NCBI RefSeq assembly: GCF_000445995.2 | Contig: NC_022080.4 | Coordinates: 3,374,001-3,438,000, forward strand | Direction: 5' to 3' | DNA length: 64,000 nt | Origin: Geobacillus genomosp. 3 | GTDB taxonomy: Bacteria > Bacillota > Bacilli > Bacillales > Anoxybacillaceae | Part shown: positions 18,572 through 27,852 of the stretch, one piece after another | Numbering within the stretch: the first letter of the stretch is position 1 | How the letters are laid out: every line of letters starts with the position of its first letter | Notes under the pieces: model-generated | The model's input: the letters and a program-made list of their open reading frames with translations, nothing else | Told to the model about the DNA's origin: nothing | Databases searched by the model: none | Translations under genes and position numbers: made by a program

Positions 18572-19705
18572 ATGATCATTGGTGTACCAAAAGAGATCAA
18601 AAACAATGAAAATCGCGTCGCTATCACGCCAGCTGGCGTTTTGTCGTTCGTTCAAGCCGGGCATACCGTGCTCGTTGAAAAAGACGCCGGGGCCGGCAGC
18701 GGATTTGCGAATGAAGATTACGTCCGCGCCGGGGCGCAAGTGGTCGAACAGGCCGAAGACGTGTGGGCGCAAGCGGATATGATCATGAAAGTGAAAGAGC
18801 CGCTGCCAAGCGAATACCGCTTCTTCCGTCCGGGGCTTGTGCTGTTCACCTACTTGCATTTGGCCGCTGATCCGGAGTTGACACGGGCGTTAAAAGAAAG
18901 CGGCGTCATCGCCATCGCCTATGAAACCGTGCAAGTCGGCCGCACGCTGCCGCTGTTGACGCCGATGAGCGAAGTCGCTGGACGGATGGCGGCGCAAATC
19001 GGGGCGCAGTTTTTAGAAAAGCCGTACGGCGGCAAAGGCATCTTGCTTGGCGGCGTCCCGGGCGTCGCCCGCGGCAAAGTGACGATCATCGGCGGCGGGG
19101 TCGTCGGCACAAACGCAGCGAAAGTCGCGGTCGGCCTCGGCGCAGATGTGACGATCATTGACTTAAACGCCGACCGCCTGCGCGAACTTGACGACATTTT
19201 CGGCCGTCAAATTACAACGCTCATGTCCAACCCGATGAACATCGCCGAAGCCGTGGCCGAAGCTGACCTTGTCATCGGCGCCGTTCTCATCCCGGGGGCG
19301 CGGGCGCCGAAACTCGTCACCGAGGACATGGTGAAAGCGATGAAACCAGGCTCGGTCATCGTCGATGTCGCCATCGACCAAGGGGGCATTGTCGAGACGA
19401 GCGACCACGTCACAACGCACGACGACCCGACATACGTCAAACACGGCGTCGTCCATTATGCGGTCGCCAACATGCCAGGCGCTGTCCCGCGCACCTCGAC
19501 GATCGCGTTGACGAACGTTACGATCCCGTACGCCTTGCAAATCGCCAACAAAGGCGTCATGCAAGCGATCACCGACAACCCGGCGCTTGAGCTTGGCGTC
19601 AACGTCGCCGGCGGCGAAATCACATACGAAGCGGTCGCCCGCGACCTCGGCTACCGCTACGTCCCGGCTCGCGAAGCGCTCGGCAAAACGTTGGCCGCCA
19701 ACTAA
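18572..19705 (+). CDS. ald: Alanine dehydrogenase
   Basis: Catalyses reversible NAD-dependent oxidative deamination of L-alanine to pyruvate and ammonium. The protein has 377 residues, close to the usual 370-378. Features: N-terminal [20 protein letters not shown] with substrate-binding Arg15, Lys in [10 protein letters not shown], catalytic His in FTYLHLAAD, a Rossmann [24 protein letters not shown] and the IDQGG segment. The start ATG 18572 has GAGGAGG upstream. It supports growth on alanine and alanine use during sporulation in relatives. It is monocistronic, followed by a strong hairpin terminator. Confidence 0.96.
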   Translation: MIIGVPKEIKNNENRVAITPAGVLSFVQAGHTVLVEKDAGAGSGFANEDYVRAGAQVVEQAEDVWAQADMIMKVKEPLPSEYRFFRPGLVLFTYLHLAADPELTRALKESGVIAIAYETVQVGRTLPLLTPMSEVAGRMAAQIGAQFLEKPYGGKGILLGGVPGVARGKVTIIGGGVVGTNAAKVAVGLGADVTIIDLNADRLRELDDIFGRQITTLMSNPMNIAEAVAEADLVIGAVLIPGARAPKLVTEDMVKAMKPGSVIVDVAIDQGGIVETSDHVTTHDDPTYVKHGVVHYAVANMPGAVPRTSTIALTNVTIPYALQIANKGVMQAITDNPALELGVNVAGGEITYEAVARDLGYRYVPAREALGKTLAAN

Positions 19706-19776
19706 CCGTGATGGACACGGCCGGCAACGTGCGCTGCCGGCCGCTTGTTCATCACTGCCCATTCTTATCATAGATC

Positions 19777-19803
19777 GCCCGCTTATAGCGGGCGGCTTTT
19801 TTT
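19777..19803 (+). terminator. Terminator downstream of ald
   Basis: GCCCGC-TTATA-GCGGGC stem followed by GGC and seven T. A second GC-rich hairpin without a T-run (CGGCCGGCA...TGCCGGCCG) lies between it and the ald stop. Confidence 0.85.
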
Positions 19804-19830
19804 GCATCCGTTTCGCTATGCAAAATCATT

Positions 19831-19859
19831 TTCGTTCAGCGAAGCGGGCAGTGTATAAT
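19831..19859 (+). promoter_or_regulatory. Promoter before the Uma2 gene
   Basis: TTCGTT (19831-19836), 17-bp spacer, TATAAT (19854-19859). The ATG at 19858 overlaps this -10 box, which argues that translation starts at the downstream GTG 19891. Confidence 0.5.
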
Positions 19860-19890
19860 GAAAATAGAAAGCTGGAAAGAAGGTGGTTTC

Positions 19891-20457
19891 GTGAACGTTC
19901 CGGAAAAACAGGCGGTGTCGCTTGAAGAATTTTACCGCATGCGGGAAACAACCGACCGCATTTTAGAATACATTGCTGGCGCCGTGTTGATGCCTCCCTC
20001 CCCTTCGACCCAGCACCAACGCATATCGGGGCGATTGTACGTCAAACTGTTCCACTTTGTAGAAAAAAAGCCGTGCGAAGTGTTTCATGCCCCTTTTGAT
20101 ATCGAGCTAAAGAGTGAGCGGATCGAAGGCAAGACAATCGTCGTTCCGGATTTAACCGTGATTTGTGATCAAAGCGGATTAACGGATACAAAATTTGTCG
20201 GCGTTCCAACGTTAATCATTGAAATTTTAAGTCCTTCCAACCAGGCGCATGATCTCGTGTTCAAATTGAACTTGTATATGCAATACGGAGTCCATGAATA
20301 TTGGATCGTGAACCCTATGCACTCTGTTGTGCAAGTCTACTCGCTCAATGACGATGGACAGTATGAGCAAGCCGGCGTCTGGAAAGAAACCGGCATGGCA
20401 TGTTCGCGCACGCTTGACGGTTTTTCTGTTGATGTAGAACAACTATTTCGTCCTTGA
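19891..20457 (+). CDS. Uma2-family (DUF820) restriction-endonuclease-fold protein
   Basis: 188 residues from GTG 19891, chosen because AAGGTGG lies 6 bases upstream. The fold belongs to the PD-(D/E)xK superfamily: MPPSPSTQHQRISGRLYVKL at the N-terminus, VVPDLTVICD with the acidic residue, and VPTLIIEILSPSNQAHD-KLNLYMQYGVHEYWIVNP, the Uma2 core with E and a following K. Such genes are abundant in cyanobacteria and thermophilic Firmicutes; their role is unknown, with a link to mobile DNA often proposed. It is a single gene between ald and pdxK with no clear partner. Confidence 0.85.
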   Translation: MNVPEKQAVSLEEFYRMRETTDRILEYIAGAVLMPPSPSTQHQRISGRLYVKLFHFVEKKPCEVFHAPFDIELKSERIEGKTIVVPDLTVICDQSGLTDTKFVGVPTLIIEILSPSNQAHDLVFKLNLYMQYGVHEYWIVNPMHSVVQVYSLNDDGQYEQAGVWKETGMACSRTLDGFSVDVEQLFRP

Positions 20458-20502
20458 AGGCCGCTTCATGATATAATCTTGTGGAACAAAGGAGTGATGA
20501 CG

Positions 20503-21318
20503 ATGACCATGCCAAAAGCGTTAACGATCGCCGGCTCGGACAGCAGCGGCGGCGCCGGGCTGCAGGCGGACTTGAAAACGTTCCAAGAGCTTGGCGTATA
20601 CGGCATGACGGCGATCACGACGATCGTCGCCATGGATCCGCACAACCGTTGGGCGCATCAAGTGTTTCCGGTGGACTTGGCGACGATCGAAGCCCAGCTT
20701 GAGACGATCATCGTCGGCGTCGGGATTGACGCCTTCAAAACAGGCATGCTTCCGACAACGGATATCATTGAATTGGCGGCGCGCACCATTGAAAAACATG
20801 GATTGAAAAACGCTGTCATCGACCCGGTTATGGTATGCAAAGGGGCGGATGAGCCGCTCCACCCGGAAAATACGGTGTGCTACCGGGAAACGCTCGTGCC
20901 AAAAGCAACGGTCGTGACGCCGAACTTGTTTGAGGCGGCACAACTCTCCGGCCTGCCGCGCATCGAAACCGTCGAGGACATGAAAGAAGCGGCCGGACGC
21001 ATTCATGAGCTCGGAGCTCAATATGTGATCGTCAAAGGCGGGCGGAAAATTCCGCACGACTATGCGGTTGACGTCCTTTACGACGGCAAAACGTTCGAAC
21101 TGCTTGAGTCGGAACGGATTGACACGACGTATACGCATGGCGCCGGCTGCACGTTCTCGGCCGCCATTGCCGCCGAACTGGCAAAAGGCCGGCCGGTGAA
21201 AGACGCCATTGCGACAGCCAAAGCGTTCATCACGGCGGCGATCCGCCATTCGTTCCCGTTAAACGAATACGTCGGCCCGACACATCACGGCGCATACCGC
21301 CGCTATGAAGGAAAGTAG
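20503..21318 (+). CDS. pdxK: Pyridoxine/pyridoxal/HMP kinase
   Basis: Ribokinase-superfamily kinase, 271 residues, phosphorylating pyridoxal-type vitamers (salvage of vitamin B6) and possibly hydroxymethylpyrimidine. Motifs: TIAGSDSSGGAGLQADLKTFQELGVYG, DPVMVCKGAD, TPNLFEAAQLSG and the anion-hole/catalytic DTTYTHGAGCTFSAAIAAEL. Start chosen at ATG 20503, 7-8 bases after AAAGGAG; the in-frame ATG 20497 is too close to it. The resulting length equals B. subtilis PdxK. ThiD is the alternative, but the M-D-P-H-N and CKG features fit the PdxK branch. Confidence 0.9.
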   Translation: MTMPKALTIAGSDSSGGAGLQADLKTFQELGVYGMTAITTIVAMDPHNRWAHQVFPVDLATIEAQLETIIVGVGIDAFKTGMLPTTDIIELAARTIEKHGLKNAVIDPVMVCKGADEPLHPENTVCYRETLVPKATVVTPNLFEAAQLSGLPRIETVEDMKEAAGRIHELGAQYVIVKGGRKIPHDYAVDVLYDGKTFELLESERIDTTYTHGAGCTFSAAIAAELAKGRPVKDAIATAKAFITAAIRHSFPLNEYVGPTHHGAYRRYEGK

Positions 21319-21345
21319 GCAAGGCTTCAAGCCTTGTCTTTTTTC
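21319..21345 (+). terminator. Terminator downstream of pdxK
   Basis: Stem CAAGGCTT-CAAGCCTTG immediately after the stop, followed by TCTTTTTT. Confidence 0.8.
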
Positions 21346-21507
21346 ACAAGGCGATTCGCCGCCGGAACTGTAAGGAGACTGTCTTCCCTTGAAAAGCGCG
21401 GGACTGCCGCATTCATGCCTTGAAAAAATGAATGCGCCAGACGGGCTTCGCCATGATAAAATAAGCATTATGCGTCGCGATAAAATTGAGAAAGGAGAGT
21501 GCCGCCA

Positions 21508-22368
21508 TTGCGCGTATCCGCTGTCCAATATCATTTGCATACGATCGGTTCGTTTGACGAATTTGCCGCGCAAGTGACACATTACGTCAAAACAGCGCAA
21601 GAGTTTGACGCCGAATTTGTGTTGTTTCCGGAGTTTTTGACGACCCAGCTGCTTTCGATTCCGCTTGACGGCGGACGGCGGGCGACAATCAACGACTTGC
21701 CCGATTATACCGAAAAATATACCGAGCTGTTTACGTCGCTCGCCAAAGACACGGGCATGTACTTGATCGGCGGCACGCATGTCATCCGCCAAAACGGCAA
21801 GCTGTACAATGTCGCCCATTTGTTTACGCCGGACGGGACGGTCCATCGCCAGGCGAAGCTGCATATCACCCCGACCGAGGTCAACGAGTGGAACATCGCC
21901 CCGGGCGACGGGCTTCATGTCTTCGAAACGGACAAGGCGACGATCGCCATCTTGACGTGCTATGACATCGAGTTTCCGGAAATCGTCCGTCTGGCGCGCG
22001 CCAAAGGGGCGGACGTCATCTTTTGTCCATCGTGCACCGACGACCGGCACGGGTTTTACCGCGTACGGTATTGCTGCCACGCGCGGGCGGTCGAGAACGA
22101 AGTGTATGTCGTCACGACCGGCACAGTCGGCTCGCTCCCGACCGTTGACTTTATGCGCGCCAACTTCGGCCAGGCGGCCGTCATCACGCCAAACGACATT
22201 CCGTTCCCGCAAGGCGGCGTGCTTGCATCGGGCGAGATCAACGGCGACATGGTCGTTACCGCTGACCTTGACTTGTCGCTCCTTCGCAAAGTGCGGGAAA
22301 AAGGATCAGTCACGACATGGCGCGACCGCCGCACCGATTTGTACCCGGACTGGAACACCATGGCGTAA
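21508..22368 (+). CDS. Carbon-nitrogen hydrolase (nitrilase superfamily amidase)
   Basis: 286 residues from TTG 21508, 10 bases after AAAGGAG; the GTG at 21499 sits 1 base from that site and is unlikely. The Glu-Lys-Cys triad is visible: FVLFPEFLTTQ, RQAKLHITPTE and ILTCYDIEFPE. An additional DDRHGFYRVRYCCHARAVENEVYVV segment is typical of this branch, which in other bacteria is annotated as amidohydrolase or fused to an acetyltransferase (YhcX-like). The substrate is unknown. It is monocistronic, followed by a GC-rich repeat-bearing gap. Confidence 0.85.
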   Translation: MRVSAVQYHLHTIGSFDEFAAQVTHYVKTAQEFDAEFVLFPEFLTTQLLSIPLDGGRRATINDLPDYTEKYTELFTSLAKDTGMYLIGGTHVIRQNGKLYNVAHLFTPDGTVHRQAKLHITPTEVNEWNIAPGDGLHVFETDKATIAILTCYDIEFPEIVRLARAKGADVIFCPSCTDDRHGFYRVRYCCHARAVENEVYVVTTGTVGSLPTVDFMRANFGQAAVITPNDIPFPQGGVLASGEINGDMVVTADLDLSLLRKVREKGSVTTWRDRRTDLYPDWNTMA

Positions 22369-22702
22369 CATCGGCGAGCCACCCCAACACCGGGCGGGGC
22401 GCCGCCGCAACACGGCATGCCCGCGGTCCAACCGGAACGGCGCGGCACCGCGACACACATTGGCATCCGGACCAGAGCGGAGCGGGGCGCGACAACGCGA
22501 CATGTGTTGACATCCGGACCAGAGCAGGGCGCGACACCCCTTTGCCCCGGCTTAAAGTTGATCATGACGGCACCGCAACACCGCCAGCGCCCGGCCGAGG
22601 CGGCAAAGCGGCGCGGCGGGCTGCAACAACGCTTATACTCAAGACAAAATGCCGATCATGACGACAGGGTGTCTCCGCCGAGGGACACCCTGTTCATTTC
22701 GC
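22369..22702. repeat. GC-rich gap with two degenerate 47-bp repeat units and a bidirectional terminator
   Basis: No supported gene. Two units with 47-bp spacing share the core CATCCGGACCAGAGC...GGGCGCGACA (22464-22494 and 22511-22536), each preceded by CGCGACA. Composition is more GC-rich and purine-skewed than the neighbours. The end carries an inverted repeat CAGGGTGTC...GGACACCCTG (22668-22697) lying between the converging amidase and putP genes, which likely terminates both. Confidence 0.55.
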
Positions 22703-24160
22703 TTATGACAACGACCTTTTAAACTGATCAAACTGTTCCGCCACTTTCCCTTCCGGCGCTTTTGTCAACAGGCTGACGACGACAATGGCGACAAGGCTCG
22801 CGGCAAAGCCCGGGATCATTTCATATAGCAGCCCTTTCAAATACTCCGACTGCGTCCAAAGGATCACTGTCAACGCCCCGGCGACCATGCCGGCGAGCGC
22901 TCCCCATTTCGTCATCCGCCGCCAGAACAGGCTCAGCAAAATCACCGGCCCGAATGACGCGCCAAATCCAGCCCATGCATAGCCGACCAAGTTTAAAATC
23001 GTGTCATTTTTCGTATATGCCAGCGCGGTCGCGACAATGGCGACGATGAGAACCGACAGGCGCCCGACGAAGACAAGCTCTTTGTCCGAGGCAGAGCGGC
23101 GAAACAACACTTTATACAAATCTTCCGTCAGCGAGCTCGACGTGACGAGCAGCTGCGACGAGATCGTGCTCATAATCGCCGCCAAAATCGCCGCCAGCAG
23201 AAATCCGGTAATAATCGGATGGAACAAAATTTCACCCAGCTGGATAAACACCGTTTCCGGGTCATCAAGCTTCGTGCCGTGTTGCGAAAAGTAAGCGATT
23301 CCAAAAAGACCGGTCAACATCGCCCCGACAACGGAAAAAATCATCCAGCCCATGCCGATGCGGCGGGCGCTTTTCATTTCTTTCACCGACTTAATGGCCA
23401 TAAAGCGGACAATGATGTGCGGCTGGCCGAAATACCCAAGCCCCCAGGCGAATAATGAAATGATGCCAAGAAAACTTGTTCCTTTCCATAAATTCAACAA
23501 GTTCGGGTCAATATCGCGAATCGTCCCCACCGTTTCAACGGGGCCACCCGTATGGAACAGCGTCACAACCGGAACGAGAATCAACGCGATAAACATGATC
23601 GTCCCTTGGACAAAGTCCGTCCAGCTGACTGCCAAAAAGCCGCCAAACAGCGTATAGGCGACAACGACCCCGCCGACGATCCACAATCCCGTATGGTAAC
23701 TGACACCAAACGAGTTTTCAAACAACACGCCTCCCGAAACAAGGCCGGACGAGACATAAAACGTAAAAAAGATCATAATGACAATCCCGGACACCATCCG
23801 CAACAATTTCGATGCATCGCCGAAACGGTTTTCCAAAAATTCCGGAATCGTAATCGAGTCGTTTGCCACTTCCGTATAGACGCGCAAGCGCGGCGCGACG
23901 TACAGCCAGTTCGCATAAGCGCCGAGCGTCAACCCGATGGCGATCCACGCGGCGCTCACCCCGTCGACAAACATCGCTCCCGGCAGGCCCATGAGCAGCC
24001 AGCCGCTCATATCGGAAGCCCCGGCGCTGAGCGCGGTCACGGCCGGCCCAAGCGTCCGGCCGCCAAGCATATAATCGGACAAGTTGGCCGTCCGTTTATA
24101 GGCCCAATAGCCAATCCAAAGCATGCCAACTAAATACACAATGACGGAAAATAAGACCAT
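22703..24160 (-). CDS. putP: Sodium/proline symporter
   Basis: Membrane transporter of 485 residues of the sodium:solute symporter family, importing proline with sodium. About 13 hydrophobic segments; family features are [33 protein letters not shown] near the N-terminus (sodium and substrate site) and [18 protein letters not shown]. Start at ATG 24160 ([17 protein letters not shown]) with GGAGAG upstream; the longer frame to 24229 has no ribosome site. It is monocistronic. Function may be proline use as a nutrient (PutP) or osmoprotection (OpuE); sequence alone does not decide. Confidence 0.9.
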   Translation of the reverse strand: MVLFSVIVYLVGMLWIGYWAYKRTANLSDYMLGGRTLGPAVTALSAGASDMSGWLLMGLPGAMFVDGVSAAWIAIGLTLGAYANWLYVAPRLRVYTEVANDSITIPEFLENRFGDASKLLRMVSGIVIMIFFTFYVSSGLVSGGVLFENSFGVSYHTGLWIVGGVVVAYTLFGGFLAVSWTDFVQGTIMFIALILVPVVTLFHTGGPVETVGTIRDIDPNLLNLWKGTSFLGIISLFAWGLGYFGQPHIIVRFMAIKSVKEMKSARRIGMGWMIFSVVGAMLTGLFGIAYFSQHGTKLDDPETVFIQLGEILFHPIITGFLLAAILAAIMSTISSQLLVTSSSLTEDLYKVLFRRSASDKELVFVGRLSVLIVAIVATALAYTKNDTILNLVGYAWAGFGASFGPVILLSLFWRRMTKWGALAGMVAGALTVILWTQSEYLKGLLYEMIPGFAASLVAIVVVSLLTKAPEGKVAEQFDQFKRSLS

Positions 24161-24565
24161 CGCCACTCTCCTTCCCTTTGCTGTCTTGTCACCACTTCCA
24201 TCATATTGAAAGAGATTGTATTTACACAATAGTATTTATTTTTTTCCATACCGTCATAGCAATGAAATAGCGAAAATCGTTGCCGCTCCCACCTTGTTTT
24301 TGATATAATATTCTGAGAATTCAAGGCAGATGCCCCTATTCCATCATAGAAAGTTATCTTATAAAAATTCATTTAAAATTATATTCTCCACATAACCTTT
24401 TTCATATTTCGCGAAAAACATTGAAAAATATGCTTTTTTCCCTTTTCGACGCCCATACCAAAATGTTCAAACAATTATTTTTATAAAACCTATTGCATAA
24501 TCACAAAAATATTGATAGTATGATAATCGTTCATCGACAATTATTCCAAAGGGGGATTTTATAAG
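24161..24565. other. 405-bp AT-rich divergent regulatory region between putP and artJ
   Basis: No gene is supported. It must hold the promoters of putP (minus) and artJ (plus). A TATGAT/GATAAT -10-like sequence sits at about 24519-24530, some 40 bp before artJ. No clear repressor palindrome was recognised. Confidence 0.4.
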
Positions 24566-25387
24566 ATGTTAAACATGAAGAAAGGGTTGATCGTGGCAGT
24601 CGTCGCCGCGTTGTTTATGGCGCTCGCCGCCTGCGGCAAGTCGACGGAGACAAGCTCGCCGTCAGGCAGTAAAGAAGAAGGAAACCAAAAAATCACCGTC
24701 GGGACAGACGCAGCGTTTGCGCCATTTGAGTATATGGAAAAAGGAAAAATTGTCGGCTTCGACGTTGACCTTCTCGACGCCGTCATGAAAGAAGCCGGCT
24801 TGGATTATGAATTGAAAAATGTCGGCTGGGATCCTTTGTTTGCTGCGTTGCAAAGCAAAGAGATCGACATGGGGATTTCCGGCATTACGATTACGGATGA
24901 ACGGAAACAAACGTACGATTTCTCGGCTCCATACTTTGAAGCAACACAAGTCATCTTAGTCAAAGAAGGCAACCCGGTGAAAAACGCCCTTGACTTAAAA
25001 GGCAAAACAATCGGCGTCCAAAACGCAACAACGGGTCAGGAGGCAGCGGAAAAACTTCTTGGCAAAGGCAATCATATTAAAAAATTCGAAACATCTGTCG
25101 TCGCGATTATGGAACTGTTGAACGGCGGCGTTGATGCCGTGGTCACCGATAACGCGGTCGCAAACGAATACGTGAAAAACAACCCGGATAAAAAACTGCA
25201 AGTCATTGAAGATCCACAAAACTTCGCTTCGGAATACTACGGCATGATCTTCCCGAAAGACAGCGAATTGAAAGCCAAAGTGGACGAAGCATTGCAAAAC
25301 GTGATCGACAGCGGCAAATATGCAGAGATTTACAAAAAATGGTTTGGTAAAGAACCGAATATAGAAGGCTTAAAACAACAACAATAA
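24566..25387 (+). CDS. artJ: Arginine/lysine/histidine ABC transporter, substrate-binding lipoprotein
   Basis: Extracellular solute-binding protein, 273 residues, anchored by lipid. It has a signal peptide (MLNMKKGLIVAVVAALFMALAAC) with lipobox LAAC and Cys at about residue 23, then a family-3 binding domain: KITVGTDAAFAPFEYMEKGKIVGFDVDLLDAV, GISGITITDERKQTYDFSAPYF, VDAVVTDNAVANEY. It is the first gene of artJ-artM-artP. Assignment to basic amino acids rests on the strong resemblance of the adjacent ATPase to G. stearothermophilus ArtP as remembered. Confidence 0.9.
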   Translation: MLNMKKGLIVAVVAALFMALAACGKSTETSSPSGSKEEGNQKITVGTDAAFAPFEYMEKGKIVGFDVDLLDAVMKEAGLDYELKNVGWDPLFAALQSKEIDMGISGITITDERKQTYDFSAPYFEATQVILVKEGNPVKNALDLKGKTIGVQNATTGQEAAEKLLGKGNHIKKFETSVVAIMELLNGGVDAVVTDNAVANEYVKNNPDKKLQVIEDPQNFASEYYGMIFPKDSELKAKVDEALQNVIDSGKYAEIYKKWFGKEPNIEGLKQQQ

Positions 25388-25398
25388 GCGCACGAACA

Positions 25399-25437
25399 CG
25401 AAAAATGCGTAACTGCTAGCAAGTTACGCATTTTTCG
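25399..25437 (+). terminator. Attenuating hairpin between artJ and artM
   Basis: Near-perfect inverted repeat GAAAAATGCGTAACT...AGTTACGCATTTTTC with a short loop and built-in T-run. Located 12 bp after the artJ stop and before the artM ribosome site, it should stop part of the transcripts, giving more binding protein than permease, a usual ratio for such systems. Confidence 0.75.
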
Positions 25438-25455
25438 TAGAGAAAGGTGAGATCG

Positions 25456-26112
25456 ATGGACTTTCGTTTTGATATTATTGTCGAATACGCTCCTTATTTT
25501 TTCCAAGGGCTGCTCATCACGATCGGCGTATCGTTGGCCGGCATCATGTTTGGTCTTATTCTCGGGTTGTTCATCGGCCTTGGCAAAATGTCGTCCAACC
25601 CGATTGTCCGTTTGCCGTTTTCCTGGTACATTAACTTTTTTCGCGGCACACCGCTTGTTGTGCAAATTTTGCTCGTCCACTTCGGCGCCATGCCGCTCTT
25701 TTTCGGCCAACCAAATGCCATCGCTTCCCTGGCCGTCTCACTGTCGCTCAACTCGGCTGCGTATGTCGCGGAAATTTTCCGCGCCGGCATTCAATCGATC
25801 GACAAAGGGCAAATGGAAGCCGCCCGCTCGCTCGGCATGACGCACGTTCAGGCGATGCGTTATATTATTTTGCCGCAAGCGTTAAAGCGCATGATTCCCC
25901 CGTTTGCCAATGAGTTTATCGTCTTGATTAAAGATTCGTCGCTCGGGATGGTCATCGCCGCTCCGGAAATCATGTATTGGGGCAAAGCGGCCGCAGGCGA
26001 ATATTACCGCGTCTGGGAGCCGTATTTAACGGTCGCATTCATTTATTTAATCTTAACGCTTTCCTTAAGCAAATTGTCACATTACCTTGAAAGGAAGTAT
26101 TCGACCCAATGA
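25456..26112 (+). CDS. artM: Arginine/lysine/histidine ABC transporter permease
   Basis: Inner-membrane component, 218 residues, of the HisM/GlnP type. About five hydrophobic segments; the EAA loop that contacts the ATPase is [30 protein letters not shown]. Start at ATG 25456 after GAAAGGTGA; the in-frame GTG 25447 is part of the ribosome site. Probably works as a homodimer with ArtP. Its last 4 bases overlap the artP start (ATGA). Confidence 0.92.
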   Translation: MDFRFDIIVEYAPYFFQGLLITIGVSLAGIMFGLILGLFIGLGKMSSNPIVRLPFSWYINFFRGTPLVVQILLVHFGAMPLFFGQPNAIASLAVSLSLNSAAYVAEIFRAGIQSIDKGQMEAARSLGMTHVQAMRYIILPQALKRMIPPFANEFIVLIKDSSLGMVIAAPEIMYWGKAAAGEYYRVWEPYLTVAFIYLILTLSLSKLSHYLERKYSTQ

Positions 26113-26831
26113 TCGACGTACGCCAGTTGAAAAAATCGTTCGGTTCGCTCCAAGTATTAAAAGGAATCGATGCCCATATCCGCGAAGGAGAAGTCGTGGT
26201 CGTCATCGGCCCGTCGGGGTCGGGAAAATCAACGTTTTTGCGATGCTTAAACTTGCTGGAAGATTTCGATGAAGGCGAGATCATCATTGACGGCATCAAC
26301 TTAAAAGCGAAAGATACGGATTTAAATAAAGTGCGGGAAGAAGTCGGAATGGTGTTCCAGCGCTTTAACTTGTTCCCGCATATGACCGTTTTAAACAACA
26401 TTACGCTTGCGCCAATGAAAGTGCGCAAATGGCCGCGCGAAAAAGCGGAGGCAAAAGCGATCGAGCTGCTCGCCAAAGTCGGGCTGCAAGATAAAGCGCA
26501 CGTCTACCCGGACTCCCTCTCCGGCGGACAGGCGCAGCGCGTCGCCATCGCCCGGGCATTGGCCATGGAGCCGAAAATTATGTTGTTTGATGAACCGACG
26601 TCAGCGCTTGACCCGGAAATGGTCGGCGAGGTGCTCTCGGTCATGAAGCAACTCGCCAATGAAGGGATGACGATGGTCGTCGTCACCCATGAGATGGGCT
26701 TCGCCCGCGAAGTCGGCGATCGCGTTCTGTTTATGGACGGCGGCTACATCGTTGAAGAAGGGAAGCCGGAAGAGTTGTTCGACCGCCCGCAGCATGAGCG
26801 GACAAAAGCGTTTTTGTCGAAAGTATTGTAG
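26109..26831 (+). CDS. artP: Arginine/lysine/histidine ABC transporter ATPase
   Basis: Cytoplasmic ATP-binding subunit, 240 residues. Walker [10 protein letters not shown] (34-42), Q-loop [13 protein letters not shown], signature LSGGQAQR, Walker [13 protein letters not shown] and switch His in VVTHEM. The sequence agrees closely with the crystallised G. stearothermophilus ArtP as far as I can recall it. The coupled start with artM (ATGA overlap) supports a single translational unit. Confidence 0.95.
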   Translation: MIDVRQLKKSFGSLQVLKGIDAHIREGEVVVVIGPSGSGKSTFLRCLNLLEDFDEGEIIIDGINLKAKDTDLNKVREEVGMVFQRFNLFPHMTVLNNITLAPMKVRKWPREKAEAKAIELLAKVGLQDKAHVYPDSLSGGQAQRVAIARALAMEPKIMLFDEPTSALDPEMVGEVLSVMKQLANEGMTMVVVTHEMGFAREVGDRVLFMDGGYIVEEGKPEELFDRPQHERTKAFLSKVL

Positions 26832-26868
26832 AAGGCGTCTTGCCCATTCGAGGCAAGACGCCTTTTTG
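26832..26868 (+). terminator. Terminator of the artJMP operon
   Basis: AAGGCGTCTTGCC / GGCAAGACGCCTT stem with a 7-base loop followed by TTTTT, directly after the artP stop. Confidence 0.92.
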
Positions 26869-26933
26869 ATGGCGGAAATGCCGCTGGCCTTCAGAGACGG
26901 AAAAAAGCCGGCCGAACCCCGTCCAGCCCCTCT

Positions 26934-27233
26934 TTACAATACAAATTGCATCACCCAAATGGATCCCGCGACAATGACAACGGCAATAAAGAAACTGTAC
27001 ACCATGTTGAACGTTTGCACTTTGCCGCTGTCGCTTTCCGCCACATGCATGAACATAAACAGCTGCAAGCTCGCTTGGATGATCGCGAACAAGACGATGA
27101 TGACAATGACAGCCTTGAGCGGCAGCCCGGACGAGAGCGCCACCCAAAGAGCCGCAAATGTCAAGACGAGCGAAAGGACAAAACCGATGATATGTTTCCA
27201 CGGAAATGATTCATGATGGCTGTTTGCGCCCAT
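26934..27233 (-). CDS. qoxD: aa3-type menaquinol oxidase subunit IV
   Basis: Small membrane subunit, 99 residues with three hydrophobic segments (HIIGFVLSLVLTFAALWVAL; VIVIIVLFAIIQASLQLFMFMH; FFIAVVIVAGSIWVMQFVL), of the COX4-pro/QoxD type. It helps assemble or stabilise subunit I. Last gene of qoxABCD, starting 1 bp after the qoxC stop. Confidence 0.93.
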   Translation of the reverse strand: MGANSHHESFPWKHIIGFVLSLVLTFAALWVALSSGLPLKAVIVIIVLFAIIQASLQLFMFMHVAESDSGKVQTFNMVYSFFIAVVIVAGSIWVMQFVL

Positions 27234-27234
27234 G

Positions 27235-27849
27235 TTAGATCACCATCCCTAACAAGTAGACGAGCGTAAAGATGAAAATCCAAACGACGTCTAAAAAGTG
27301 CCAGTACAAGCTGACGATAAACACTTTGCGCGCCGTTTTAGCCGTCAGGCCGCGCTGCAGGAGCTGAATGATGATCAAAATCATCCAGCCAATCCCTAAA
27401 CTGACGTGAGCACCGTGCGTGCCGACGAGAACGAAAAAGCTGGACAGAAACGCGCTCGTCTGCATCGTCGCCCCTTCATGGACGTAATGGATAAACTCAC
27501 GAATCTCAACCGTAATAAACCCCGCTCCAAGCAGAAGCGTCACGAGCAGCCAGGCGATCAGCCCGCTCATACGGCCGCGGCGCATTTCGAAAATGGCCAG
27601 CCCGCACGTGAAACTACTCGTCAACAACAACAGCGTTTCGATCAATACATCTTTGACTTGAAACAATTCCTGCGCTGTCAGCCCGGAGCCGGTCCGTTGG
27701 AACAAAACAAGATAAGTGGCAAACAAGGTAGCGAACAATACGACTTCCGCTCCAAGAAAAATCCAAAAACCTAATATATTCAAGCGGCTTTCCTCTGTCC
27801 GATACTCCAGCGGCAGTGTTTCATCATAGCGGTGTGCTGCTTCTCCCAT
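27235..27849 (-). CDS. qoxC: aa3-type menaquinol oxidase subunit III
   Basis: Membrane subunit of 204 residues with five hydrophobic segments, COX3 family. Typical segments are LNILGFWIFLGAEVVLFATLFATYLVL and HGAHVSLGIGWMILII. Subunit III protects or stabilises the oxygen-reducing core. It follows qoxB with a 3-bp gap. Confidence 0.95.
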   Translation of the reverse strand: MGEAAHRYDETLPLEYRTEESRLNILGFWIFLGAEVVLFATLFATYLVLFQRTGSGLTAQELFQVKDVLIETLLLLTSSFTCGLAIFEMRRGRMSGLIAWLLVTLLLGAGFITVEIREFIHYVHEGATMQTSAFLSSFFVLVGTHGAHVSLGIGWMILIIIQLLQRGLTAKTARKVFIVSLYWHFLDVVWIFIFTLVYLLGMVI

Positions 27850-27852
27850 TCG

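Noticed and set aside
19163..19807. 214-residue antisense frame over ald
   Set aside because: GC-rich third-position shadow of ald, without start signals.
22317..22722. GC-rich open frames after the amidase gene
   Set aside because: Overlapping frames on both strands arise from stop-poor GC-rich repeats; no ribosome site and no conserved motif.
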